Shown here one piece after another: positions 35,483 to 43,659 of a stretch of DNA of 64,000 nucleotides (position 1 is the stretch's first letter; each line of letters starts with the position of its first letter). Source of the stretch: Hamadaea sp013361475 (GTDB taxonomy: Bacteria; Actinomycetota; Actinomycetes; Mycobacteriales; Micromonosporaceae); contig NZ_JBFAHM010000003.1 of assembly GCF_040654195.1 (NCBI RefSeq), positions 372,001-436,000 on the forward strand. Direction: 5' to 3'. Under the pieces are notes generated by a model, which did no database searches, had not been told where the DNA came from, and saw only the letters and a program-made list of their open reading frames with translations. Both the position numbers and the translations under genes were made by a program.

Positions 35483-35776
35483 CTAGATGTCGACGTAGCC
35501 CCCGGTACGCCAGTACAAGCCCTGTTCCCGGCCGAGCAGCCCGGCGTCGATCAGATACCGCCGCACCGTCACGTAGTCGTCCCAGAACGCCCGCAGGATC
35601 GCGTTGACCTCGATCTCGGTGTACTTCACGCCCGGTTCGAAGGCGTACGCGATCTGCTCCAGGACGAACCGCCGTTTGCCCATCCGGGCCGGCATGCCGA
35701 CCAGGCGACCGTCCGGACCGAAGAACGTGCGCAGCACGGCCTCCCGCCGCCGCTCGTCGTCCACCTGCTCCGTCAT
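35483..35776 (-). CDS. DUF2087-domain protein
   Basis: 97 residues. The domain reads RREAVLRTFFGPDGRLVGMP then KRRFVLEQIAYAFEPGVKYTE and ends YVTVRRYLIDAGLLGREQGL, YWRTGG. DUF2087 often forms the C-terminal part of ArsR/MarR-like regulators; here it stands alone. It may bind nucleic acid, but this is unproven. ATG 35776 is chosen because the homologous region begins shortly after it. It lies 74 bp downstream of rsgA in the same direction and ends near palindromic element 3. Confidence 0.75.
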   Translation of the reverse strand: MTEQVDDERRREAVLRTFFGPDGRLVGMPARMGKRRFVLEQIAYAFEPGVKYTEIEVNAILRAFWDDYVTVRRYLIDAGLLGREQGLYWRTGGYVDI

Positions 35777-35850
35777 CTTTCCGAACCTACCCGGGGCCGG
35801 TCGCGGAGTCGCGCAGGTTTTCGCGCGTGTGCCGCTATCCGGGACGTCGG

Positions 35851-36879
35851 CTAGGTGTCGAGGTCGGTGCTGGTACGCGAGGCGAGCAGCCGCCGGAACG
35901 AGGCCAGCCGCCGTTCGTCGGCGTGCCCCGCCGCCACCCACGCGTCGAGCGCGCACTCCGCGCCGGGCAGGTGATCGCAGTTGGGCGGGCAGTCGACCGT
36001 CCCCTCCACGAGGTCGGGGAAGCCGTGCAGGACGCTGTCGGCGCTGACGAGGGCCAGCCCGAAGCTGCGTACGCCGGGGGTGTCGATGATCCAGCCCGGG
36101 TCCTTGCGGGACTTCCCGATCGGCGGCAGCCTGAGGGCGACCGCGCTCGTCGAGGTGTGCCGCCCCTTGCCGATGGCGCTCACCTCGCCGACCGCCCGTC
36201 CGGTCCCCGGGATGAGCCGGTTGACCAGGGTCGACTTGCCCACACCGGAGTGGCCGACGAGGACCGACACGTGGCCGGCCAGCTCTTTGCGTACCGGGGT
36301 CAGGTCGGAGTCCGGTCCGGTGAGCAGGTGCGGCAGGTCGAGGGCGGCGTAGTAGTCGAGGATCTCGTTCGGCGCGGCCAGGTCGGACTTGGTGAGCAGC
36401 AGGATCGGTTCGATGTCGGCGTCGTACGCCGCGACGAGGCACCGGTCGATGAAACCGGTCCGGGGCGGCGGGTCCGACAGCGAGCTGACGATGACGAGCT
36501 GGTCGGCGTTGGCGACGACGACTCGTTCGATCCGGCCCTCGGTCGTCGTCTCGTCGTCGTCGGCCGTACGCCGCAGCACGCTCTCGCGGTCGGCGATGCG
36601 CACGATCCGGGCCAACGCGCCGGGGCTGCCGCTGACATCGCCGACGAGGGCCACCCGGTCGCCGACGACGACCGATTTACGGCCCAGCTCGCGGGCGCGC
36701 ATCGCGGTGACGGTCGTCCCGTCCGGCCCGTCCACCGTGTACCGGCCCCGGTCCACCGCGACGACGAAGCCCTCGATCGCGTCGTCGTGCTTGGGCCGCG
36801 TACGCGTCCGGGGCCGGGACCCCCGCGTGGCCCGGATGCGGACATCGTCCTCGTCGTACTCGCGCCGTTTGGCCGTCAA
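35851..36879 (-). CDS. rsgA: Ribosome small-subunit GTPase RsgA
   Basis: 342 residues. An N-terminal OB fold precedes a circularly permuted GTPase: the G4-like LLLTKSDLA comes before the P-loop GHSGVGKSTLVNRL, then DTPGVRSFG (G3). A C-terminal zinc site follows (C-x4-C-x-H-x5-C: CPPNCDHLPGAEC). RsgA checks 30S subunit maturation. Start ATG 36879 overlaps the aroA stop by 4 bp, so the two are coupled, an arrangement common in actinobacteria. Confidence 0.95.
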   Translation of the reverse strand: MTAKRREYDEDDVRIRATRGSRPRTRTRPKHDDAIEGFVVAVDRGRYTVDGPDGTTVTAMRARELGRKSVVVGDRVALVGDVSGSPGALARIVRIADRESVLRRTADDDETTTEGRIERVVVANADQLVIVSSLSDPPPRTGFIDRCLVAAYDADIEPILLLTKSDLAAPNEILDYYAALDLPHLLTGPDSDLTPVRKELAGHVSVLVGHSGVGKSTLVNRLIPGTGRAVGEVSAIGKGRHTSTSAVALRLPPIGKSRKDPGWIIDTPGVRSFGLALVSADSVLHGFPDLVEGTVDCPPNCDHLPGAECALDAWVAAGHADERRLASFRRLLASRTSTDLDT

Positions 36880-38162
36880 GAGCTAGCACCCACCATGGCA
36901 CTCCATAGTGCCGGGAAATCCGGGAGCGTCTTGGCTGTACACGCCACATCGCTCAGGACGACTCCCGGGACCCGCAGGCCCAGGAGCGCGGCCGCGTGCG
37001 CCATGCGGTGGTCGTCGTAGGTCTCGAAGACCGTCCCGGTGAGCGGACGCGGTTCGATGGCGAGCCCGTCCTCGTGCTCGACGACCCCGGCCCCGAGCGC
37101 CGCCAGCTCCCGGGCGAGGGCGGCGATCTGGTCGTTCTCCTGCGTACGCAGATGGGCCAGCCCGCGCAGGGTGGACGGCGAGTCGGCCAGGCTGGCCAGC
37201 GCCGCGACGACGGGGGTGAGTTCGGCCTGGTCCCGCAGGTCGACGTCGATTCCGTGGATCTGCGGCCCGCCCCGGACGGTCATGCCCTTCTCGGTCAGCC
37301 GGCACGAGCCGCCCATCCGGGTCAGCACCGCGCGCAGCCGGTGCCCCGCCTGCAGCGTGCTGCGTGGCCAGCCGGGCACGGTGACGCGCCCGCCGACGAC
37401 GAGGGCGGCCGCGAGGAACGGGGCGATCGTGGCCAGGTCGGGCTCGATGAGCCAGCTGCGCCCGGCGAGCCGGGCCGGTTCGACCCGCCAGGAGTCCGGG
37501 GTGGCGTCGTCGACCGCCGCCCCGGCGGCGCGCAGCATCTGGACCGTCAGCCGCAGGTGCGGGGCGCGGGGCAGGGCCGGTCCGGTGTGCCGCAGGGTCA
37601 GGCCGCGGTCGAAGTCGGGCGCCGCCAGCAGCAGGCCCGTCAGGAGCTGGCTGGACGGGGAGGCGTCGACGGCCACTTCGCCGCCGCGTACGCGGCCTTG
37701 GCCGTAGACCGTCAAAGGCAGTCCGTCCGCGGCGCTCGAATCCAGGCGTACGCCGATCTCCCGGAGCGCCGTCAGGAGCGGGCTGAGTGGGCGCTGCCGG
37801 GCGCGGGCGGTGCCGTCGAAGGTGACCGCGCCGTTGGCCAGCCCGGCGAGCGGGGGCAGGAAGCGCATGACCGACCCGGCCGCGCCGACGTCGACCTGGG
37901 TCGAGCCGGTCAGTGGGCGCGGGCGGACCACCCAGCGCTCGTCGTCGACGGTCGAGATGCTGACTCCCATCGCGCGTAGCCCGGCCGCCATCAGTTCGGT
38001 GTCGCGGGCGCGCAGCGGGTTGTCCAGTGTGGATGTCCCGGTGGAGATCGCGGCGAGCACGAGCGCGCGGGCCGTCATCGACTTCGATCCCGGTAACCGG
38101 ACGACGGCGGTCAGCGGATCGATGGCGGTCGGTGCGGTCCAGGGCACTGCGCGCTTCGTCAC
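36876..38162 (-). CDS. aroA: 3-phosphoshikimate 1-carboxyvinyltransferase (EPSP synthase)
   Basis: 428 residues. LPGSKSMTARALVLAA is the shikimate-3-phosphate site, GAAGSVMRFLPPLA the PEP-site loop, and RTQENDQI and TYDDHRMAHA the later signatures. It catalyses the sixth step of the shikimate pathway. The usual GTAMR loop appears as GSVMR, normal for this clade. GTG 38162 is the start. It is divergent from the SRAP gene with only 56 bp between start codons. Confidence 0.96.
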   Translation of the reverse strand: MTKRAVPWTAPTAIDPLTAVVRLPGSKSMTARALVLAAISTGTSTLDNPLRARDTELMAAGLRAMGVSISTVDDERWVVRPRPLTGSTQVDVGAAGSVMRFLPPLAGLANGAVTFDGTARARQRPLSPLLTALREIGVRLDSSAADGLPLTVYGQGRVRGGEVAVDASPSSQLLTGLLLAAPDFDRGLTLRHTGPALPRAPHLRLTVQMLRAAGAAVDDATPDSWRVEPARLAGRSWLIEPDLATIAPFLAAALVVGGRVTVPGWPRSTLQAGHRLRAVLTRMGGSCRLTEKGMTVRGGPQIHGIDVDLRDQAELTPVVAALASLADSPSTLRGLAHLRTQENDQIAALARELAALGAGVVEHEDGLAIEPRPLTGTVFETYDDHRMAHAAALLGLRVPGVVLSDVACTAKTLPDFPALWSAMVGASS

Positions 38163-38218
38163 CCGCTCATTCTTACCGTTTCGCGGCCCTGTCGGACCAT
38201 GCGGGTAGGTTCAATTTC

Positions 38219-38914
38219 ATGTGCGGGCGTTATGCGACAACGCGCTCCTCGGCCGATCTCAGCCGCCTCTTCGAGGCGTTCGACGAGACCGAGGGCGCCG
38301 ACACGGTGGACTACAACGTGGCGCCGACCGACAAGGTGCCGATCGTGCGAGTCTCGGCCGACCGCGAAGCGCGGGTGCTGACGGCCGCCCGGTGGGGGCT
38401 CGTTCCGCCGTGGGCGACCGATCCTCGCAGCGGATCCCGCGCGCCGAGCAAGCCCGCGAAGTCGCTGCGCGCCTTGATCAACGCCCGCGCCGAGACCGTC
38501 GCCACGTCGAAGGTGTTCGCCTCGGCGTTCGAGCGTCGCCGGTGCCTGGTCCCCGCCGACGGGTGGTACGAGTGGACGCGGTCGCCGACCGGGAAACAGG
38601 CGTTCTACATGAATCGGGAAGACCTCACGATGGGCGGGATCTGGGGCGTCAAAGGGGATCTGCTGACCTTCAGCGTCATCACGGTGCCCGCGCGGGGGGC
38701 GTTGGCCGAGGTGCACGACCGCATGCCGCTGCTGCTTCCGCCGGAGCGATGGTCAGACTGGCTTTCCGCTACGCCGAGTGACGACCTGCTCACCCCTGCC
38801 GGCGACGACTACCTGTCCACAATCGAGATCCGAGCGGTGGGGCCAGCAGTGGGGGACGTCCGCAACGACGGGCCGGCGCTGATCGATCCGATCGAAGCCG
38901 GTCTACTTTTCTGA
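38219..38914 (+). CDS. SOS response-associated peptidase family protein (SRAP/YedK)
   Basis: 231 residues. Catalytic Cys2 (MCGRYA) is exposed after Met removal. NVAPTDKVP, RWGLVPPWA, NARAET, RRCLVPADGWYEW and VHDRMPLLLP are the conserved blocks. The YedK/HMCES family caps abasic sites in single-stranded DNA through a thiazolidine link to Cys2. TAGGTT (38206-38211) lies 7 nt before ATG 38219, so the message is probably leaderless. The aroA neighbour is conserved across actinobacteria. Confidence 0.95.
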   Translation: MCGRYATTRSSADLSRLFEAFDETEGADTVDYNVAPTDKVPIVRVSADREARVLTAARWGLVPPWATDPRSGSRAPSKPAKSLRALINARAETVATSKVFASAFERRRCLVPADGWYEWTRSPTGKQAFYMNREDLTMGGIWGVKGDLLTFSVITVPARGALAEVHDRMPLLLPPERWSDWLSATPSDDLLTPAGDDYLSTIEIRAVGPAVGDVRNDGPALIDPIEAGLLF

Positions 38915-39158
38915 TCGGCGCCCATCACCCTCCGGTGACGCCCGGTAATCGATGCAGGGACACACACCGCGCCTGAATAGAGCCATTTGACGGTGGAATG
39001 TCGGCAAGAAAATTTGCCGATGTCCAGACGAACCCTTGTCTCCGTACGCGTTTGTGCGATAGAACACAGCGCCGGTGCCGGTTCTCACAGCCGCACCGGA
39101 ATGGTTTGCACCGTGCAGCTTAGAGCGCGGTGAGGCACCGGACCCACGGGGGAGGTGG

Positions 39159-39785
39159 GTGGATTTGACCCGGGCGCGTGTTCCACGCCCACATGAAGTC
39201 GCGGCCGCGCGTCGCGACCCGAGACTGTTGCGGGCTGCCACTGAGCAGCAGGCTGACACCGCCTGGCGGACCAGGGGAGTCTGTCAATCCGTCGACCCGG
39301 AGACGTTCTTCCCGGCGCCGACCGATCCGCCCGACGCGGCCATCGCGCTCTGCGGCACCTGTTCGGTGCAGGGCGCCTGCCTGGCCTGGGCCCTGGAGGC
39401 CGGCGACTGCCACGGCGTCTGGGGTGGCACCACCGCCCGGGAGCGCCGGGCCATGGTGGTCGCCTGGCGTACGCCGGAGCAGCCCGAGGAGAAGCCCTAC
39501 GCGGAGCAGGCGGACGCGACCCGTCCGGTCGTCGGGGGGACCATTCCCGCGCCCGGGTGGGCGGCGGCAGCCGCCCGCGCCGCCGAGGCGGCCCGGAGCG
39601 AGGGCGTACGCCCCACGAAGCGGTCGGCCTCGAGCCGTCGCCGGGGCGTACCCGTCGTCACCGAGCTGGCGCTGGAGATCCACGAGCGCAAGCCGGAGAT
39701 CCGGGAGCTTCGCGAGCCGCAGGTGCTGATCCCGATCCAGCGCCTGGCTGACCCTGCACCTGCCCTGGAGGCGCTGCTCGCGTGA
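39159..39785 (+). CDS. WhiB-family iron-sulfur regulator with long basic C-terminal extension
   Basis: 208 residues from GTG 39159, which has the RBS GGGGGAGG. Four cluster cysteines lie at about 42, 65, 68 and 74 (GVCQ, CGTCSVQGAC), followed by the WhiB turn HGVWGGTTARER. Typical WhiB proteins have 85-130 residues. This one continues for ~110 more, Ala/Arg-rich with a basic patch PTKRSASSRRRGVPVV reminiscent of an AT-hook. Which Wbl class it belongs to is unclear. It precedes sigR directly and may act with it in redox control. The 38915-39158 upstream gap holds no gene. Confidence 0.88.
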   Translation: MDLTRARVPRPHEVAAARRDPRLLRAATEQQADTAWRTRGVCQSVDPETFFPAPTDPPDAAIALCGTCSVQGACLAWALEAGDCHGVWGGTTARERRAMVVAWRTPEQPEEKPYAEQADATRPVVGGTIPAPGWAAAAARAAEAARSEGVRPTKRSASSRRRGVPVVTELALEIHERKPEIRELREPQVLIPIQRLADPAPALEALLA

Positions 39786-39814
39786 GCTTCATCACCGCGG
39801 TGGTGGCGCGGCAT

Positions 39815-39840
39815 GGAATGCGCAGCGGTCGCCGAGCGTT
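39815..39840 (+). promoter_or_regulatory. SigR-type autoregulatory promoter
   Basis: GGAAT (39815-39819), exactly 18 bp, then GTT (39838-39840). This matches the sigma-R consensus GGGAAT-N18-GTT known from Streptomyces. It lies upstream of the GTG 39890 start, as the induced sigRp2 promoter does in S. coelicolor. Confidence 0.75.
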
Positions 39841-39889
39841 GTCCCGGCCGGAGGACCTGACCAGGATCCCTCCGCGAAGGGGTGATTCA

Positions 39890-40690
39890 GTGCGCACAGC
39901 GACGAAGACGAGGCCCGACGACCAGCTCAAGATCCGGATCGGGTCGGGCGAGTGGTCGACGGAGTCGGCGGCGGACGAGATGACCCGCCTGCCTGCTTCG
40001 GTTGTTGCGACGCCCATGCCCGCCACCCGCGTATCCTCAGCGGGACGGGCCGTGACCACACGGCCCCGGAAGGGCGAGGCCAGGGTGACCACGGAGTCGA
40101 CGGAAGACCGGCGCGCACGGTTCGAGCGGGACGCCATGCCGTTCCTCGACCAGCTGTACCCGGCCGCCCTGCGGATGACCCGCAACCCCGCCGACGCGGA
40201 GGACCTCGTCCAGGAGACGTATCTCAAGGCGTACGCGGCTTTCCACCAGTTCGAAGAGGGCACCAACCTCAAGGCCTGGCTGTACCGCATCCTGACGAAC
40301 ACCTTCATCAACTCGTACCGCCGCAAGCAGCGGCAGCCCGTGCAGGCTCCGACCGAGGAGATCACGGACTGGCAGTTGGCCGAGGCGGAGTCGCACACCT
40401 CGTCGGGGCTGAAGTCGGCCGAGACCGAGGCGCTCGACCGGCTGCCCGACAGCGACGTCAAGGAGGCCCTCCAGGCCCTCCCCGAGGATTTCCGCCTGGC
40501 GGTCTACCTCGCCGACGTCGAGGGCTTCTCCTACAAGGAGATCGCCGACATCATGGGCACCCCGCTGGGCACGGTCATGTCGCGGTTGCACCGCGGCCGC
40601 CGCGCGCTGCGCGGGATGTTGGAGAGCTACGCGGCTGAGCGCGGCATCATCGGCGCGTCGGCCGATCACGACGAGGTGACGGCATCATGA
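39890..40690 (+). CDS. sigR: ECF sigma factor SigR/SigH with short and long isoforms
   Basis: 266 residues from GTG 39890 (AAGGGG RBS just upstream), or 201 from GTG 40085. Region 2 is FERDAMPFLDQLYPAALRMT through AEDLVQETYLKAYAAF; region 4 is ALQALPEDFRLAVYLADVEG and TPLGTVMSRLHRGRRALRGM. SigR directs thiol-oxidative stress genes and is held by RsrA. The N-terminal extension of 65 residues recalls the unstable sigma-R' of S. coelicolor, made from an upstream start on the induced transcript. Start and overlap with rsrA (ATGA) fit that model. The frame is open back to 39782, but that part precedes the putative induced promoter's start site. Confidence 0.93.
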   Translation: MRTATKTRPDDQLKIRIGSGEWSTESAADEMTRLPASVVATPMPATRVSSAGRAVTTRPRKGEARVTTESTEDRRARFERDAMPFLDQLYPAALRMTRNPADAEDLVQETYLKAYAAFHQFEEGTNLKAWLYRILTNTFINSYRRKQRQPVQAPTEEITDWQLAEAESHTSSGLKSAETEALDRLPDSDVKEALQALPEDFRLAVYLADVEGFSYKEIADIMGTPLGTVMSRLHRGRRALRGMLESYAAERGIIGASADHDEVTAS

Positions 40691-40944
40691 GCGACGAGTG
40701 CAAGGACGTACTCGACGAGGTATACCTCTACCTTGATCTCGAGTGCTCCGACGAGCGTCGTGACCTGATCAAGCAGCATCTTGACGAGTGCTCCCCCTGT
40801 CTGCGGGAGTACGGCATCGAGACCGAGGTGAAGGCGCTGGTGGCCCGCTGCTGCGGGGCGGAGAACGCGCCCGAGGACCTCCGCCGCCGGCTGCGGGCCA
40901 AGCTCGCCGACCTGGTCGTGGCGGACGACCGCATTACCTCCTGA
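40687..40944 (+). CDS. rsrA: Zinc-binding redox-sensing anti-sigma factor RsrA
   Basis: 85 residues. The ZAS motif is His31-x3-Cys35-x2-Cys38 (QHLDECSPC) with an upstream Cys5. In S. coelicolor RsrA the equivalent cysteines form the disulfide that releases sigma-R. The ATG overlaps the sigR stop, keeping production stoichiometric. Length and position are standard. Confidence 0.95.
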   Translation: MSDECKDVLDEVYLYLDLECSDERRDLIKQHLDECSPCLREYGIETEVKALVARCCGAENAPEDLRRRLRAKLADLVVADDRITS

Positions 40945-41025
40945 CCGAGTCTCCCGCTGATTCGCGGCATGGTTGGATGACCCTCAGGGTCCGCAGTGTG
41001 GCGGACGGCTGCTGGGAGGGGCACG

Positions 41026-41241
41026 ATGGCCGACGAGATCCGCGCGGAGATGGTGGCGAACGTCTGGAAGGTCGTGGCGGCCGAGGGCGACCAGGTCGCC
41101 GACGGTGACACGCTGGTCATCCTCGAGTCCATGAAGATGGAGATCCCGGTGATCGCGGAGTCCGACGGGACCCTGACCCGGCTCGCCGTCAACGAGGGCG
41201 ACGTGGTGCAGGAAGGCGACCTGATCGCCGTCATCGGCTGA
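41026..41241 (+). CDS. Small biotin/lipoyl-attachment protein (TB7.3-like)
   Basis: 71 residues forming a single biotinyl domain; ILESMKMEIP carries the Lys to be biotinylated (about 37). It is probably a carboxyl carrier for an acyl-CoA carboxylase encoded elsewhere, resembling M. tuberculosis TB7.3 (Rv3221c), which also lies beside the anti-sigma gene. ATG 41026 has RBS GGGAGGGG. The opposing TetR gene ends 4 bp after its stop. Confidence 0.92.
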   Translation: MADEIRAEMVANVWKVVAAEGDQVADGDTLVILESMKMEIPVIAESDGTLTRLAVNEGDVVQEGDLIAVIG

Positions 41242-41245
41242 GGCG

Positions 41246-41809
41246 TCAGCCCTCGATCAGCTCGTATGCCATCTCCAGCGCGGTCTTCATCCGCTCCTCG
41301 TCGCTGATCTTGTCGGGGTCCAGGACGAACCAGCAGGCGTGGAGCGTGAACAGCGCCATCGAGGCGCGTAGCCGGCGCCCGGGAGTGGCGTCGGCGTCCA
41401 CGAGAAAGTCGATCATGACCTGCATCCGCCCGCGGAAGTCCTTCGCCGGGCGGCGGTCCTTCATCGTGGCCTGGTTGCGCTCGAAGAACCGCATGATCTT
41501 GTGGTGCTGGACCTCCATCATGCTGTCCGCGTAGCGCCGGAGGAACTCCTTGCGCGCTTCCAGTGTGCGGGGCTGCTCGGTGGTCCACTCGATGAGCTTC
41601 TCGATCCGGGCGGACTGGTCGCCCATGAAGCTCTCGACGATCTCTTCCTTGCTCTTGAAGTGGTAGTAGAGTGCGGCCTTCGTCACACCCAGCCGCTCGG
41701 CGATCTCTCGCAGGGACGTCTTGTCGTAGCCCTGTTCAGTGAACAGCTCCAGCGCAACGGCTTGGATACGCGACCGCGTGTCCCGGCCCTCGACCTGCTG
41801 TTCGCTCAT
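41246..41809 (-). CDS. TetR-family repressor of the MFS exporter
   Basis: 187 residues. The helix-turn-helix is at about 12-55 (TRSRIQAVALELFTEQGYDK, REIAERLGVTKAALYYHFKS). ATG 41809 has RBS GGGAG; an in-frame ATG 41845 exists. Divergent transcription and the palindrome at 41866-41889 indicate that it represses itself and the exporter, with the exporter's substrate as inducer. Confidence 0.92.
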   Translation of the reverse strand: MSEQQVEGRDTRSRIQAVALELFTEQGYDKTSLREIAERLGVTKAALYYHFKSKEEIVESFMGDQSARIEKLIEWTTEQPRTLEARKEFLRRYADSMMEVQHHKIMRFFERNQATMKDRRPAKDFRGRMQVMIDFLVDADATPGRRLRASMALFTLHACWFVLDPDKISDEERMKTALEMAYELIEG

Positions 41810-41845
41810 CTTCTGCTCCCGCGGAGATCCGAAATTCCATTGCAC

Positions 41846-41875
41846 TTGACGCGCGGCTGGTAATCAACTTACCGT
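41846..41875 (+). promoter_or_regulatory. Promoter of the MFS exporter
   Basis: TTGACG (41846-41851), an 18 bp spacer and TACCGT (41870-41875). The operator covers the -10, placing repression at promoter occupancy. Confidence 0.6.
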
Positions 41876-41897
41876 ACGGCTAGTAAGTTCGCTAGCC
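41866..41897. promoter_or_regulatory. TetR operator region
   Basis: AACTTAC (41866-41872) and GTAAGTT (41883-41889) are inverted around a 10 bp centre. An overlapping repeat GGCTAG (41878-41883) / CTAGCC (41892-41897) follows. It lies in the divergent TetR/MFS promoter region. Confidence 0.65.
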
Positions 41898-41956
41898 GGT
41901 CGGCAAGTAAGCCTGGCCAGATCTGATCGAAAGCGCTGATCAAGGGAGCATCGCTC

Positions 41957-43576
41957 GTGTCCACCATCCCCGAACAATCCATCGCGAAGCCGAACCTGCG
42001 GCTCGTGTTGCCGGGAATCATGCTGGCGATGATGCTGGCCATGCTCGACAACATGGTCGTCGGAACCGCCATGCCGAAGATCGTCGGCGAGCTCGGCGGT
42101 CTGTCCAAGCTCTCGTGGGTCGTCACCGCGTACGTGCTGGGCACCTCGGTGTCCACCCCGATCTGGGGCAAGCTCGGCGACCTCTACGGGCGCAAGAAGG
42201 TCTTCCTGACCTCGGTCGTGTTGTTCATGATCGGCTCGATGCTCTCCGGTGCGGCCGGCGAGTTCGGCTGGCTCAACGACGCGGTCAACCCGATGACCCA
42301 GCTCATCGCCTTCCGGGCCTTCCAGGGTCTCGGCGCCGGTGGTCTGATGGTCGGCGCGTTCGCCCTCATCGGCGACCTGGTGCCGCCGCGGGAGCGGGGC
42401 AAGTACCAGGGCCTCATGGGCGGCATCATGGCCATCGCGATGATCGCCGGTCCCCTGGTCGGCGGCCTCATCACCGACCACGCCTCGTGGCGCTGGATCT
42501 TCTACATGAACCTGCCGATCGGCGCGGTGGGCTTCGTCATGCTGCTGTTCTTCCTGCACCTGCCGGTCCGCAAGACCGAGCACAAGATCGACTGGCTGGG
42601 CGCGGCCCTGCTCGGGGTCAGCATCACCGCCATCGTGCTCATCACCACCTGGGGTGGCAAGGAGTACGACTGGGCCTCGGCGCAGATCTTCGGCCTCGGC
42701 GCGCTGGCGCTGGTGACCCTCGGCCTGTTCCTGCTCGTCGAGCGGCGTCACCCGGAGCCCGTCCTGCCGCTGCACATCTTCAAGAACCGCAATTTCAGCG
42801 TGGTCAGCGGCATGGGCTTCCTGGTCGGCTTCGCGCTGTTCGGCGCGGTCGCCTTCCTGCCGCTCTACCAGCAGACCGTGCAGGGCGCCTCGGCGACCAA
42901 CAGCGGCCTGCTGCTCCTGCCGATGATGATGGGCGTCCTGGTCACCTCGTTCACCATCGGCCGGATCATCACCAACACCGGCAAGTACCGGATCTTCCCG
43001 ATCATCGGCGGCGCGATCATGGCGGTGGCCATGTTCCTGCTGACCCGGCTCGCCGACGACACCAGCAAGTTCGAGTCCTCGGTCTACATGGTGCTGCTCG
43101 GCCTGGGCATGGGCTTCCTCATGCAGACCACGCTGCTCATCGCGCAGAACAGCGTGGAGATGAAGGACCTCGGCGTGGCCAGCTCCACCGCCACCTTCGT
43201 CCGGTCCATCGGCGGTTCGTTCGGGGTGTCGATCTTCGGCGCCGTGTTCAACTCCCGGCTCAGCGACAGCATGACCCAGAGCGCCGGCCCGGAGGCCGCC
43301 GCGAAGATCGACCAGTTCGGCGGCAACCTCGGCACCGAGGGCATGGCCCAGCTCGCGAAGATCCTGCCGCCGGAACAGCTCGAGCCGATGGTCAAGGCCA
43401 TCAAGCACGCCATCGCGTACGCGACGTCGGGGCTGTTCTGGTGGGCACTGGCCTTCGCCGTGCTGGTGCCGGTGCTGGCCTGGTTCATCAAGGAGGTCCC
43501 GCTGCGGGGCGCCGGTCCGCAGAAGGCTGGCGAGGACTCGCCGGAGGCGGCGCTCGCCCTCGCCAGCGTGGAGTGA
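41957..43576 (+). CDS. MFS drug exporter, DHA2 family (14 TMS)
   Basis: 539 residues with about 14 membrane segments. Motif A is GKLGDLYGRKKVFL; motif C-like GIMAIAMIAGPLVGGLITDH and WRWIFYMNLPIG are characteristic of EmrB/QacA transporters. It exports a toxic or self-made compound using the proton gradient. GTG 41957 follows AAGGGAG. It is controlled by the divergent TetR protein. A clean terminator follows. Confidence 0.93.
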   Translation: MSTIPEQSIAKPNLRLVLPGIMLAMMLAMLDNMVVGTAMPKIVGELGGLSKLSWVVTAYVLGTSVSTPIWGKLGDLYGRKKVFLTSVVLFMIGSMLSGAAGEFGWLNDAVNPMTQLIAFRAFQGLGAGGLMVGAFALIGDLVPPRERGKYQGLMGGIMAIAMIAGPLVGGLITDHASWRWIFYMNLPIGAVGFVMLLFFLHLPVRKTEHKIDWLGAALLGVSITAIVLITTWGGKEYDWASAQIFGLGALALVTLGLFLLVERRHPEPVLPLHIFKNRNFSVVSGMGFLVGFALFGAVAFLPLYQQTVQGASATNSGLLLLPMMMGVLVTSFTIGRIITNTGKYRIFPIIGGAIMAVAMFLLTRLADDTSKFESSVYMVLLGLGMGFLMQTTLLIAQNSVEMKDLGVASSTATFVRSIGGSFGVSIFGAVFNSRLSDSMTQSAGPEAAAKIDQFGGNLGTEGMAQLAKILPPEQLEPMVKAIKHAIAYATSGLFWWALAFAVLVPVLAWFIKEVPLRGAGPQKAGEDSPEAALALASVE

Positions 43577-43603
43577 TCGTCCACTAGGGATATCGCAAGA
43601 CTC

Positions 43604-43637
43604 GGCGCCCCCGGAGCTTTCCTCCTCCGGGGGCGCC
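43604..43637. terminator. Bidirectional terminator hairpin
   Basis: GGCGCCCCCGGA (43604-43615) and TCCGGGGGCGCC (43626-43637) form a 12 bp perfect stem with a 10 nt loop. It lies between the stops of the convergent MFS and TPR genes. Confidence 0.85.
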
Positions 43638-43659
43638 GCACTGTTCTGCGCGACCGAGG

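Noticed and set aside
39098..39123. SigR promoter upstream of the whiB gene
   Set aside because: GGAAT is followed after 18 bp by TAG rather than GTT, so only the -35 matches.
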